Origin: Tritrichomonas musculus
Lineage: Eukaryota > Parabasalia > Tritrichomonadida > Tritrichomonadidae
DNA: 64,000 nucleotides
Direction: 5' to 3'
Assembly: GCA_039105265.1 (NCBI GenBank)
Contig: JAPFFF010000037.1
Span: 186,001-250,000, forward strand
The position numbers and the translations under genes are program-made. Under the pieces are notes generated by a model that saw nothing but the letters and a program-made list of their open reading frames with translations, was not told the DNA's origin and made no database searches. Shown in pieces: positions 30,303-40,175 of the stretch (positions are counted from its first letter, which is position 1; every line of letters starts with the position of its first letter).

Positions 30303-30720
30303 TTTCGATTTTTTAAAATATGGCGCGAAAAAAAAAATGATGCGGCATTCAAAAAGTGAATGATTGATTAAAAAGTGCTCATAAAGAAAGAGTGAACTTC
30401 CCTTATTTTTTATATCATGAAAATAGAATTGCTAACAAAAATAACAATTTTTTAAAAAAATGCTTGGTCACAATAATTTATATGGAATGAATTAAACGTA
30501 TAATAACGTCTTTTCTGTGTTTCATTAATTTACCTAAATTATAAACGTGTGAAAATTTGAATCTATATTTAGAGTATCAAATGAGCTAATATTTGATAAA
30601 ATTTAATTTAGCGATTTGCATACATATAATGGCAACTTTGATATAAGAGTAATTTGACTATAAATTTTGATTTTATTATATAAATTAATGATCCTCGGGT
30701 GCAATGAATTTAATTATATG
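30303..30720. other. Intergenic region upstream of SMC3
   Basis: This 418-base AT-rich stretch contains the E2F-like site next to SMC3 and the 3' side of the Q-rich protein gene. I see no RNA gene or repeat. Confidence 0.6.
30322..30330 (-). promoter_or_regulatory. E2F-like site TTTCGCGCC upstream of SMC3
   Basis: In the gene's direction the sequence reads TTTTTCGCGCCATA and lies about 20 bases before the ATG. TTTCGCGC is the canonical E2F/DP half-site. A GC-only hexamer (GGCGCG) is rare in the AT-rich gaps of this window. E2F control of cohesin genes is known in other eukaryotes; use here is inference. Confidence 0.45.
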
Positions 30721-32022
30721 TTAAAAATGATTTGAAGGATTTTGAGAATTATGTTGAAAATCTGATTGATATTTATTCTGTGTTTGTGATTGAAAACGTT
30801 GGGGTTGTTGGATTTGATATGAATGAGAATTTGAATCATTTGAGCCTGAATGATTGATTTGACTGTTGGATAATGTATTGTTGCTTTTACAATTGTAACC
30901 TGCATTTTTTGGAGGTAAAATCAAGTCATGAGAGGGTAATTGAGGATAATTTACTTGAGGAATATGTTGTGGTAAGTATTGTTGTTGATATGGCTTTTGT
31001 TGTTGTTGAGGATACTGTTGTTTTTGCGGTATATATTTATTCTTTGACAAACTTAGTGATGAGAATGATTGTTGTGAGAGTTTTCTTTTTGGTTGTAATT
31101 GCTGATTTTGCTGACTTTTCTGCTTATTATTTTGATTTTGAACTTCACTTGGTAAAGGTTTTGGTAGCAAAAAAGGTGCGTCATTATCATCTGGTGGAAC
31201 AAAAGGAATTGAATTACTTCCATTTTGAGATAAGTCTGCAGAATTTGTATCTATAATAAAAGGTGGCTTTTTATTAGGAGGGCTTGTATATGGTCTGTTA
31301 ACTTGTTGTTCGTGCTGTTGTTGTTGCTGGATTTTTGGTTTTAAAGATTCGCTTGATGACTGTGAAGAAACAGGTAGAGTTATTATATCATCATTAAAAA
31401 ATATTCTTGCATTGATCACTTTGTCTTCCTCTTCTTCATCAGATGAAAAATATGCGTCTTCATCATAAAATTCAAAATTTTCTTGTTCTAAAAATTTACT
31501 GTCTATTTGAGATTCTGGTTGTTGTTGATATTTAATAATAGCCGAAAAATCTAAATTATTTGGAACAAATGGTTCCTGTGATCTATTTTTTGGATTATCA
31601 GCTTTAGGTGATAGATATAAACTTTGGGAAGAAGATTTTTTTAGCTCGACTCTAACTGGTGTGATTTGAATATTAAAAATAATTGAAGGATTGTTAATTC
31701 CTTGAACAGTTGCTTTCATTATTTGAGATTCTTGTACAAACGAATTGGTATTAAAATTTGCTAGAGATATTGTGATATACGCTATATCAAAATAATTTGG
31801 CTTTGATTCCATTAAAACGAACGTCAAAAATGAGTTTGATTCGGTGTATTGGAAATTAAATTTTTGTCCAGTTGTTAAAGTTTCAAGCCCAATCAAATTT
31901 GCATATTGATTTTGATCAGGAGGTGAAATAATGACTCTTAAAACTCTGCTATCTTTATAGTATGGATTATTTGGTGCATTTAGAATTTGAGAAATACTGA
32001 TGCATATATTCTTCTTCTTCAT
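30721..32022 (-). CDS. Q-rich protein with possible N-terminal C2-like domain
   Basis: The product is 433 residues. The first 125 read as a beta-sandwich (ICISISQILNAP, LRVIISPP, FLTFVLMES, DIAYITISLANF, IIFNIQITPV), which fits a C2-type fold, although no calcium-binding aspartates are apparent. The rest is disordered: an acidic patch (about 185-205, YFSSDEEEED), then long Gln/Pro/Ser/Asn-rich stretches (about 225-433) with PPNKKPPF and many QQ runs. No catalytic motif is visible. Membrane or protein binding through the first domain is inference. The N-terminus MKKKN is basic. TCATT at 32033-32037 on the same strand fits the initiator consensus. Confidence 0.65.
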   Translation of the reverse strand: MKKKNICISISQILNAPNNPYYKDSRVLRVIISPPDQNQYANLIGLETLTTGQKFNFQYTESNSFLTFVLMESKPNYFDIAYITISLANFNTNSFVQESQIMKATVQGINNPSIIFNIQITPVRVELKKSSSQSLYLSPKADNPKNRSQEPFVPNNLDFSAIIKYQQQPESQIDSKFLEQENFEFYDEDAYFSSDEEEEDKVINARIFFNDDIITLPVSSQSSSESLKPKIQQQQQHEQQVNRPYTSPPNKKPPFIIDTNSADLSQNGSNSIPFVPPDDNDAPFLLPKPLPSEVQNQNNKQKSQQNQQLQPKRKLSQQSFSSLSLSKNKYIPQKQQYPQQQQKPYQQQYLPQHIPQVNYPQLPSHDLILPPKNAGYNCKSNNTLSNSQINHSGSNDSNSHSYQIQQPQRFQSQTQNKYQSDFQHNSQNPSNHF

Positions 32023-32032
32023 TCAAGAAACA

Positions 32033-32037
32033 AATGA
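32033..32037 (-). promoter_or_regulatory. Initiator-like TCATT before the Q-rich gene
   Basis: On the minus strand TCATT lies 10 bases before the ATG at 32022 and fits TCA-Y-(T/A). Confidence 0.3.
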
Positions 32038-32440
32038 TTTTTTTTTTTTAAAAAAACAAAATATAAATATCTTAGAATAGATGAAATATATTAAGATATA
32101 TTAACTAAATATTGATTTAATTTATAAAACAACTATTTTGAGCAGGAAAATATATAGTTATAAGCCATCAAAAAAGCAAATATATTCTTTTCCCAAAGAA
32201 AACAGAATTAATCTATTGCAACCGAAGGACAAAAGCCCAAATGCTATTTTACTAGCTCTGACAATATAAGTATATTTTGAAAACTAAACTTTCCATTTAA
32301 AATGGAGCATATATTATTAGAAAATCTAGTTGCATCATACCAAAAATATTACGCAAAGATATGTAATTAGCAAAATTGATATAAGATATTGTCAATACTT
32401 TTCCGAAAAAGCGCTTTTTGATATTATCAAGCATTAATAT

Positions 32441-32457
32441 TTTTTTTTCCCCCCCCC
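32441..32457. repeat. T8-C9 homopolymer tract
   Basis: Eight T are followed directly by nine C (32449-32457). It is the longest C run I noticed in this AT-rich window. On the transcribed strand of the neighbouring gene it would read as a G9 run in the 3' flank. Confidence 0.85.
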
Positions 32458-32525
32458 TCACTTTGATTTAAAATTAAAATAAATTTTAATTTTATTCAAA
32501 ATACACAATTAAAAAAACATACAAT

Positions 32526-34433
32526 TTACAGATGGATGAAATTTTGATATCGTCGGAAAATATATTTTCTTGATGACCCTTCATCGTCGATGAAGAGTAA
32601 GCTATCACTGTTTCCATCTTTTGCAGCAATACCAAAAAGACAAAGAGAGTCATTTTCAGGATTATAAAATAAATTTGATGTTTGATATTCATCGGTAGAT
32701 ACGCAAACAACAGATTTCATAGGTACTCCTTTTACATCAAAAGCATTGATTTGATTTGAATGTGTGGCAAAAACTGCAAAATCTGGGCATCCACTTATTG
32801 CAACAATGCTCTTTGAGTTTGTTCCGATATGGCCAATTGGAGCATGCTGTCTGATATCCCACAAATTCAAGGAACGATCATCTGATGCTGTTAAAAAAGT
32901 TTCATCGCCCATTTTAGAAATTTGAATCACTGTTTCAGTATGTCCAATAAATGACCGGATTTCAGATCCATTTTCGTTGATGAGACGTACAGCATGGCTC
33001 TGAGTAAGTCCACAAAGGAGAGAATCATTCATTGTGCAAATGGTTGAAAAACCAAAATTTTCAGGGTATGAAGTTGCTACTTGTGTAACTTTCATCCGAC
33101 TGTCTACAAAATAAAGAATATTACTGTCAGGATAGCCTGTAACAACGTGGCCTTTAAGGACAACGAGGTTTGCAGGATATCTAGAATTGTTGTTTGGAGA
33201 TAAATCAACACTTTGTAACTTTTGATTTGGATCTAAGTGAAGTCTAAGCATTTTACTGTTTCCAAGCATCCAAGCACATTTATGTTCACTATCAACAACA
33301 ATCTCTTCTATACGAGCTGTTTTATTTACTTTTTGAGTAAGCCAATCAGCGCCAAATTTAGGAGAATCAACAAACTCATAAGATAATGCTCGTTCTGGTG
33401 ACATCCGTGCCATATGTACAAACGCGGCACAACTTTTATCAACAAAAGTTGCATCAAATTGGGAAAACAAGTATAAATCATTGTATCGTCTTGTCTGAAA
33501 TGTTGAATCTTGAACTGAAATACCTGAATTAGAAAAGCTAAATTCTGGTGGGTCAGATTGAGATACAACAACTGTATTTTTTGGATTTATAGAGAATGGA
33601 ATTGGTGCGGTTTGTCCAGTTGATCTCATTTCTTTAATATAATGATCATATTTCTGAACTATTTGCGGCATTTCTTCATCTCCAACTTGGGTAGAATCTT
33701 TAATTAATTTTTTTATTACTTGTTGATAATTTGGTTGGTATTGTGATTGAATTGGACCTTGGGTCATTTTTTGAGGTTTTTGTTGAATAATTTGCTGTGA
33801 AATTGGGGCAGATTGCATTGGTGAAGGGGGTATTTGCATCACAGGAGTATTCATAATCATTTGATTAATTTGTTGAGGAGGTTGTGTTTGTTGCACAACT
33901 TGTTGCATCTGTTGCATTTGTTGTGTTTGTTGTATCTGTTGAATTTGTTGCGATTGTTGAGCTTGTTGCATTTGTTGAATTTGTTGAGTTTGCTGCAATT
34001 GAGGGTTTAAGTTCATTGATGGTGGCATAACAGGTTGCAAAGGCATTGCAGCCATTTGTTGTGGCTGTTGAGATTGCATTGCAGGATTTTGCATTCCAAC
34101 TTGAGAGTTTGGATTATAAGTTGGGTCACCAAAATGTACGTGTTGATGAGACATCGATAATGGTTGAGCTGGATTTGGATTTATGGTTTGAGGAGTCTCT
34201 CCGTTATACGTGTGTTTATTATTGTTGAACCATAAACGAACTGCACGATGACTCCAGTGAGAATTAATCTTTGTCAATTGTGCTGAGACGTCTGCGGCAA
34301 TTTTATTACGTTCGACAGAGCGTTCTGGTTTCGAAAAATAATTTCCTACATTTTGTACTAATATAGATTGTTCCATTGGTGAAGGATAATAACGTTTGCT
34401 ATCATTTCCAACTTCCATTAAATAATGGCGCAT
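32526..34433 (-). CDS. Homeodomain-like / Q-rich / WD40 protein
   Basis: The product is 635 residues. Residues about 14-77 look like a divergent homeodomain: YYPSPMEQ near the start, two helices, then SHRAVRLWFNNNKHTY, where the WF-N pattern matches the recognition helix. A long Gln/Pro/Met-rich segment follows (about 95-235, with many QQ and QM repeats). The C-terminal 320 residues contain WD40-type blades; the clearest is ETVIQISKMGDETFLTASDDRSLNLWDI, preceded by FSTICTMNDSLLCGLTQ. DNA binding at one end, a Q-rich linker and a beta-propeller at the other recall transcriptional co-regulators such as Tup1, but the homeodomain fusion is unusual. Its role as a regulator is inference. The gene is divergent from the next with 141 bases between the starts. 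Confidence 0.72.
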   Translation of the reverse strand: MRHYLMEVGNDSKRYYPSPMEQSILVQNVGNYFSKPERSVERNKIAADVSAQLTKINSHWSHRAVRLWFNNNKHTYNGETPQTINPNPAQPLSMSHQHVHFGDPTYNPNSQVGMQNPAMQSQQPQQMAAMPLQPVMPPSMNLNPQLQQTQQIQQMQQAQQSQQIQQIQQTQQMQQMQQVVQQTQPPQQINQMIMNTPVMQIPPSPMQSAPISQQIIQQKPQKMTQGPIQSQYQPNYQQVIKKLIKDSTQVGDEEMPQIVQKYDHYIKEMRSTGQTAPIPFSINPKNTVVVSQSDPPEFSFSNSGISVQDSTFQTRRYNDLYLFSQFDATFVDKSCAAFVHMARMSPERALSYEFVDSPKFGADWLTQKVNKTARIEEIVVDSEHKCAWMLGNSKMLRLHLDPNQKLQSVDLSPNNNSRYPANLVVLKGHVVTGYPDSNILYFVDSRMKVTQVATSYPENFGFSTICTMNDSLLCGLTQSHAVRLINENGSEIRSFIGHTETVIQISKMGDETFLTASDDRSLNLWDIRQHAPIGHIGTNSKSIVAISGCPDFAVFATHSNQINAFDVKGVPMKSVVCVSTDEYQTSNLFYNPENDSLCLFGIAAKDGNSDSLLFIDDEGSSRKYIFRRYQNFIHL

Positions 34434-34574
34434 AACCGTTGAAAAAGGTCAAATTTTAATACGCTGTTGAAATATAAAATAATTCTCTAAATTTTCAAAT
34501 TAAGATGAAAAATTCAATGCGGTTCAAATATATTTAACTTTTTCAATATTGAAAAATAATATCAAAAACACATC

Positions 34575-37500
34575 ATGTCTAAAGGAATAGAATCGCAACT
34601 TCAATCATTGCACGCTTCACAAAAATATTTTGTATGGGTCAATTATTATCTTTCACCTCTTCCATTATCAAATAACGATGTACAAAAACTAAAAAAAAAA
34701 AATAAAAAACCTTATTATCAATACTTTAACTTAAAATCAGTTTCGAAAGATACTATTTCAAAAATAAAATCAGATTTGTCGCAATGCGAATCGCAAAATC
34801 AAATTGAAACAATTTTTAAAAAGGAATTTGAATTAATGAATCCAATCGGAAATGAAATCAATCTTATAAAATATGCAAAATCATCAAATTTACAAGCAGA
34901 AAAGAAAGAAATAAGATCTTATATTGAAAATGAAATTATGACCATTTTAATTTCAATATCTGTTTCATTTGAAGCAGATCTTTATGCTATTAGAGAAAAT
35001 TTGCCCAATGAACGATTTTCACCAGAATTATGGAATTTATTTTATTTATTCATTGATTATTTTAATGGAGCAAAAGAAAAAGTGTTCTTAGACTTTTTAA
35101 TAGTCATTGAACCAATAATTGCAGCATTAAATGAAGCAACTGATTTAATATTGAAATTAGATGAAACAAAATTAGCTTTTACTTTTTTAAAATCGATCAT
35201 TGATCCTTTATATAAATGCTTGCAGATTGAACACAAAGTTAAAAAGCAATCTAACTTATTAATTTTGTCATTTTTTGTCAATTTAGTAAAAGGAGTATTG
35301 CATTACTCTCATTTCCAATTATTTAATGATTCATTAAATAAATTTTTTGAGCTCGAATTCAATTATTGCCTCGAATTGAGCAAAAATGATCAAAATCTGC
35401 TTGCTGAACTTTCAAAAGAATTTATCCTTCGAATACAAGAATCTGATTTTAAGTACGAAAACGACGATGAGAAAGAAAAAGCCAAAAAATCGCTATTTCA
35501 AATTGGCTTTAACTGTTCAAAAATAAATATGTTACTTTGTAAATCCGTCGATAACTCTTACATTACATTTTCTATTGATTTTGTTATTTGGTCAATTTCA
35601 ACATTTCCGATAGATATTTTTAAATTCCCTCAAGATTCAACTATTAAAAGACCAATTAAACGCATTCAAATTGATTCCCCGATTGAAATGGCCAAACCGG
35701 AAACGGTGCAAGGAGCAAATCATTCCGATAACAATAGCAATGATATCAAAAGTAAGCATAAAACCCCCAATCCTATTTCATATTTATGTAGTAATGAACA
35801 ATTAAATGATCTTTATAACCATTTGATTAATATTCGCCCAATATATGCAGAAATGGCAAACAAAGATATTGTTTATTCGCATTTAAGTAATAGCTATAAT
35901 TATATTGACCTTATTCAGAATAAGCATGTTTTCATTGCCTTTTCAATTGTTTTGCTTAAAAAAGTGCCTAATATAAAAGCACCAGATGGAACTTTTCAAT
36001 TTATATTTGAACCATCTGTCTTCACTATTCCTAATGATGCGCCTGAAGGCAAGCCACCTAATTTCTCACAACTTGATCGTTTAACATCAAATTTCATAAT
36101 GAGACTTCAGGCATTCATTTTTAAATTTGCCAAAAAAGCTTGTGTTTTAGCAGATGGAAGACGCACAATTTTGAGTTCTTTAGGTGAACAGCTTAATAAT
36201 GTCAAAAACAACGAAAATGAAATGTATTACTATATACAAAATATACTTCCATTATTGAAAATTATACGATTTTTTGATCTAACTGTTTTTGGTATTGTTG
36301 ATAATCTTTTGGAATTTATGAATAGTCATTTAGATACTGATCTTGGTATTCAGCTTTTCCAATTTATTCAATTATTAATTATCAGAAATCCAACACTTTA
36401 TTTCAGCAAAGCAACAATCATTGATCAATTTACCATGAACTCAAAAAATGCATTTTTCACTCCATGTATATATAATACTCTAATAAGTAGTTTAAAATAT
36501 TGCTCTGCAAGAAAAGAATTCGCAAATCTATTTGAGGATGTTTTACGTCATATTGCGAAATGTCTTCTTGATGAATATAAAATGAAGTCTGAGTCAGCGA
36601 TTGATGTAATAAAAAGTTTTATGGTATCAATTAAAGAATTAAATCTTTCTCCATTTTATCAATCGCATTTTCCAGGTGAAATTGTTCATGTATTGATTGA
36701 AATTCCAAAATTAATGAAACGGGATGATGTATTAATAGATAATCTAAATTTCATGAAAGATATTAACTGTATCAGTAATCGCAGTGCAAGTGATACGTTA
36801 GCAACTTCACTTAAAGAAGTTAAAATAACTTCTGAAATTATTGATATATTAATGTTTATAATATTTGAAGAAAAAGTTAAATTAAAAGATGAAAAAATTC
36901 TTTCAAAAGCAATAATTAAAAATAGTTTTGGTCTAAAACCATTGATGATGGCTACACAAGATACCAAATATGAAGATGATGTTCTCCTTTTCATTTTTAA
37001 TATAATGACATATAACAAAAATCGATATAATTCATTGCAATGTTCTAATGGTGATGTTGTTAGATGTGCGTTGTCACTTTATTTAAAGAAGCAAAAGGAA
37101 ATTTGTATGAATATTATTATATTAATTATCGGAATAAATCCATCACCATCAAGTTTAGAATCAATTTATGAAATCATTAAAGATTTATCAAAAGAAGAAA
37201 ATCAAGAATTAAATAACTCAATTGATTTGACTTGGCTTACAGACTTTTTATGCAAATTATCTAATGAAATAGAAAATGATAGTTCTATATATGTTGATTT
37301 AATATCGTCTATTAAAGATATTCAAATTAATGGATCTTCATTAGGGAAAAAGTTTACTGTCTCAACTGTTGTTTCATTGAAAGAAGATGAAAAGTCAACA
37401 TTATTTGAGATTTGTGGATCAAACAATACAACTTATATTGCTTACTATGAGAATTCAGTTTTCCACGTCAAAGTTGAAGGAAATGAAAAAAATTTTGTTA

Positions 37501-39890
37501 TTGACTTTCCAAATTCATCTAAAAAATTGATATTAAAGTGGAAAGTATTAAATTTCGCTTTTTCTCAGCATTCTGTTTCATTAAATAAAGAAAAAGTTCA
37601 TTGTGATCTTCCACTTTTACCAGAGCAATGCAAACTTAATATTGGGAGCTCAGGAGTCCAATTTTCAAGTATAAAGCTAGAGCCAAAGCAAAAACAAAAA
37701 TATTATTATGAACTTGCTTCAAAGTCATACAAAGAGCCATATTTATATTTTTCAACAATTACAGAAAAGAACAAAGAGCAATCATTGAATGAAATATCTT
37801 TTGATGGATTTATAACATATTGTGAATCAATTACAACACCATTCAAAAGCAGTAATTTGTTTACTTCGTTCTTTGGAGCAATGATGAATAAGAAATATTT
37901 CAAATCCCTATTAACATTCTTTAATGATATTTTCGTTATCGATGTTCAAGAATCTTTTTATGAAAAAAATGCAATTACCGAGTTGGTGGATGCTCTAGAA
38001 AAAGCAAGCGATTATATTACACCTGATTGCCTTAAAACCTTGTATTCTATTTATTCCCGCATTAATGATTCAAAAATAAAAAATCAATATTTAATTAACG
38101 TTCTAATGAACCCTTCATTGTTCATGCAAGCTCAATATCCAACTGCTCTTGAATACTGTGAAAAAATTTTACCAGACCTTTCCAGTTCATATCGAAAAGA
38201 TTTTTATAACTTTTTCAACGAAAATGAAAACTTCAATAGATTTTTCGAAGGTATTTTAACAATGCAACATGATGATTCTGATTCTGAAAAGTTAGTAAAT
38301 GTTATTTGGCCACTTTTCCAAAATATATTCATCAAGAAGCATTCTTTAACCCTATATAAAACATTCATCGTTGCAATGGGAAAATGTAAAAATCATTATT
38401 TTGCATATAATGCAATTTTGTTCTTTGCCGAGAAGATCTCTCAATTTTATACAACACAACCCACCGATAGTCCAGCTTCTGACCAAAGAAGGCAAACGAG
38501 AACCATGCATTTTTCAAGAAAGTCCGATCCAGAAAAGCTCAATGATGAACAAAAAAGTGATTATGAATTACAAAAAGCTCTTTCTGAGAAAGAATCATTT
38601 CCTATGTTTATTTTAATATTTCCCCTTGTTCCAGATCAAAACAAACGAATTTGCCTAAAATGTTTAGGTGATTTAGCTCAATATACGCCGATTGAAAGTG
38701 GTTATTTTACAAATGAGGTTTTTAGCATACTAAACAAATTTGAAGTTGAACCAGATAATGCCTTATCACTAGTCTCAGATTGTATGAATTTAATGTTTAA
38801 TTATTCAATTCCTGAAATGCTTCCACTCATATCATATCTATCATCATTCCTTCCAACGGATGAAGCAAGCAAAGCTTTCCAAAAGTTTATTAATTCTCTT
38901 AATGAATCTATTATCAATGAAATTACAATTGTTCCTTTTTGGATTTATTGGACAATGTTATTTTATAGAAACACTCTTAAAGCAAAAGGAGAAATTACAT
39001 TAGGAAAAGATATAAAAGATAAGTTTTTCGGTCTTCCTTTTAATAGAACTATTGTTTCTACGGCTTTTGCTACTTTTGATACTCTCACTATTTTTAACGG
39101 TTTTGATTTTCATGAAATTAAAGAAGATATTATTAAATTTTATTTGGATCAAATTGATACAGATATTTTTGAACCAGAAAAATCTTCTTTTGATGAAAAT
39201 ATTCATGCAGATGAACAAGCGCAGTATTTAGAGCTTATGTCGCTTTTATTTACTCTTTTAGTAGTTCAAATTAAACCTGAAAATGAAAATAATAACAAAG
39301 ATAAATTTGTTTATACTTATGATACTAATGCTCTGAAAAGATGCTACGAATTGAGAGATTCGGTTAATGTAAAAAATGTCATTTTTGATGTTAGAGTGGA
39401 AAAAGGGAAAAGTGAAGATGAAGTGAAGTGGTTAGATTTAGAACTTGCAAAATTTTTCATAGAAAAAATTACTCCCCCAGCAAGTTGTCGTATTCAATAC
39501 AAATTGTATTGGAATCATTACAGTAAGGAAAACAAGTTTTATATTCCTGTTCAAAAAGCGCTTGGTTACATTATTTCAATAATGATCAAAGTTAATAAAA
39601 GTTCAATATCTGTGCCTGAAATTAAAGATATCATAATTAATATTGAACCTAGAGCAGATGGTGAAATTGTTCATGATATCATTGGTATGATTTTATCATC
39701 CTATGGAATTAAAGATATTCGTCAGCAGCTTGCTCCAAATGAAGATATTCAAGCTTTGTATGATATTTATGATGTGATTCATGACGATAAAGATTCTCCT
39801 GATTTGGATTTATTCATTTTTGAAGATTATGTTGAATCACATACAAATGAGTTGCTGAAAAATTCATTGTTGCTACAAAAAAAGAAATAA
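34575..39890 (+). CDS. Very large solenoid protein with a possible ConA-like domain (BEACH-protein-like, no BEACH)
   Basis: The product is 1771 residues, the second longest here. Most of it is alpha-helical repeat sequence (about 100-330, 400-910, 1100-1450). A beta-rich block at about 920-1040 (FTVSTVVSLKEDEKSTLFEICG, then YIAYYENSVFHVKVEG and LNIGSSGVQFSSIKLEP) looks like the ConA/LamG-type domain found in neurobeachin- and LYST-type proteins. The expected PH-BEACH-WD40 C-terminus is absent; the protein ends after acidic helical sequence and a KKK tail. No frame continues the protein after the stop, so it is not a simple truncation by one mutation. A BEACH-related scaffold for vesicle traffic is an inference; a lineage-specific solenoid protein is the alternative. 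Confidence 0.6.
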   Translation: MSKGIESQLQSLHASQKYFVWVNYYLSPLPLSNNDVQKLKKKNKKPYYQYFNLKSVSKDTISKIKSDLSQCESQNQIETIFKKEFELMNPIGNEINLIKYAKSSNLQAEKKEIRSYIENEIMTILISISVSFEADLYAIRENLPNERFSPELWNLFYLFIDYFNGAKEKVFLDFLIVIEPIIAALNEATDLILKLDETKLAFTFLKSIIDPLYKCLQIEHKVKKQSNLLILSFFVNLVKGVLHYSHFQLFNDSLNKFFELEFNYCLELSKNDQNLLAELSKEFILRIQESDFKYENDDEKEKAKKSLFQIGFNCSKINMLLCKSVDNSYITFSIDFVIWSISTFPIDIFKFPQDSTIKRPIKRIQIDSPIEMAKPETVQGANHSDNNSNDIKSKHKTPNPISYLCSNEQLNDLYNHLINIRPIYAEMANKDIVYSHLSNSYNYIDLIQNKHVFIAFSIVLLKKVPNIKAPDGTFQFIFEPSVFTIPNDAPEGKPPNFSQLDRLTSNFIMRLQAFIFKFAKKACVLADGRRTILSSLGEQLNNVKNNENEMYYYIQNILPLLKIIRFFDLTVFGIVDNLLEFMNSHLDTDLGIQLFQFIQLLIIRNPTLYFSKATIIDQFTMNSKNAFFTPCIYNTLISSLKYCSARKEFANLFEDVLRHIAKCLLDEYKMKSESAIDVIKSFMVSIKELNLSPFYQSHFPGEIVHVLIEIPKLMKRDDVLIDNLNFMKDINCISNRSASDTLATSLKEVKITSEIIDILMFIIFEEKVKLKDEKILSKAIIKNSFGLKPLMMATQDTKYEDDVLLFIFNIMTYNKNRYNSLQCSNGDVVRCALSLYLKKQKEICMNIIILIIGINPSPSSLESIYEIIKDLSKEENQELNNSIDLTWLTDFLCKLSNEIENDSSIYVDLISSIKDIQINGSSLGKKFTVSTVVSLKEDEKSTLFEICGSNNTTYIAYYENSVFHVKVEGNEKNFVIDFPNSSKKLILKWKVLNFAFSQHSVSLNKEKVHCDLPLLPEQCKLNIGSSGVQFSSIKLEPKQKQKYYYELASKSYKEPYLYFSTITEKNKEQSLNEISFDGFITYCESITTPFKSSNLFTSFFGAMMNKKYFKSLLTFFNDIFVIDVQESFYEKNAITELVDALEKASDYITPDCLKTLYSIYSRINDSKIKNQYLINVLMNPSLFMQAQYPTALEYCEKILPDLSSSYRKDFYNFFNENENFNRFFEGILTMQHDDSDSEKLVNVIWPLFQNIFIKKHSLTLYKTFIVAMGKCKNHYFAYNAILFFAEKISQFYTTQPTDSPASDQRRQTRTMHFSRKSDPEKLNDEQKSDYELQKALSEKESFPMFILIFPLVPDQNKRICLKCLGDLAQYTPIESGYFTNEVFSILNKFEVEPDNALSLVSDCMNLMFNYSIPEMLPLISYLSSFLPTDEASKAFQKFINSLNESIINEITIVPFWIYWTMLFYRNTLKAKGEITLGKDIKDKFFGLPFNRTIVSTAFATFDTLTIFNGFDFHEIKEDIIKFYLDQIDTDIFEPEKSSFDENIHADEQAQYLELMSLLFTLLVVQIKPENENNNKDKFVYTYDTNALKRCYELRDSVNVKNVIFDVRVEKGKSEDEVKWLDLELAKFFIEKITPPASCRIQYKLYWNHYSKENKFYIPVQKALGYIISIMIKVNKSSISVPEIKDIIINIEPRADGEIVHDIIGMILSSYGIKDIRQQLAPNEDIQALYDIYDVIHDDKDSPDLDLFIFEDYVESHTNELLKNSLLLQKKK

Positions 39891-40175
39891 TCTTTTTTGT
39901 TTTAGAAGTTAGTTTATAAATTCAAAACAAATTTTATTTGATGTGAAATTAAAAAATTATGTGAATTATATTAGTTTCTTTTTTGTTTTGTTTTTGTTTT
40001 TTGATATTCCAAAAAGTAAATATAGCCAAATTGTTTATCAAAAGAAAAATTTTATATATACAAACATCTATGAATCAATTGTATTAAAAAAAAACGTCAT
40101 ATAGATATAATTCAAATTAATATATATATATCAAAATAATATCATTCTTCTTGGTATCAAATGTATAAATAAGCA

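Larger units (their letters stand above)
32023..32525. other. Intergenic region with palindrome and poly-C tract
   Basis: This 503-base region holds a 14-base palindrome AAAAAGCGCTTTTT (32406-32419) and a T8-C9 tract (32441-32457). Both lie in the probable 3' flank of the homeodomain-like/WD40 gene. GCTA-TTTTAC-TAGC around 32254 is a short hairpin without further support as an RNA gene. Confidence 0.6.

Noticed and set aside
30873-31256. 127-codon open frame opposite the Q-rich gene
   Set aside because: It is the complement of CAA/CAG-rich coding sequence and has no recognisable sequence of its own.
32245-32275. Possible U5 snRNA-like loop (GCTA-TTTTAC-TAGC)
   Set aside because: The invariant U5 loop GCCUUUUAC is not present and no longer stem or Sm site is seen.
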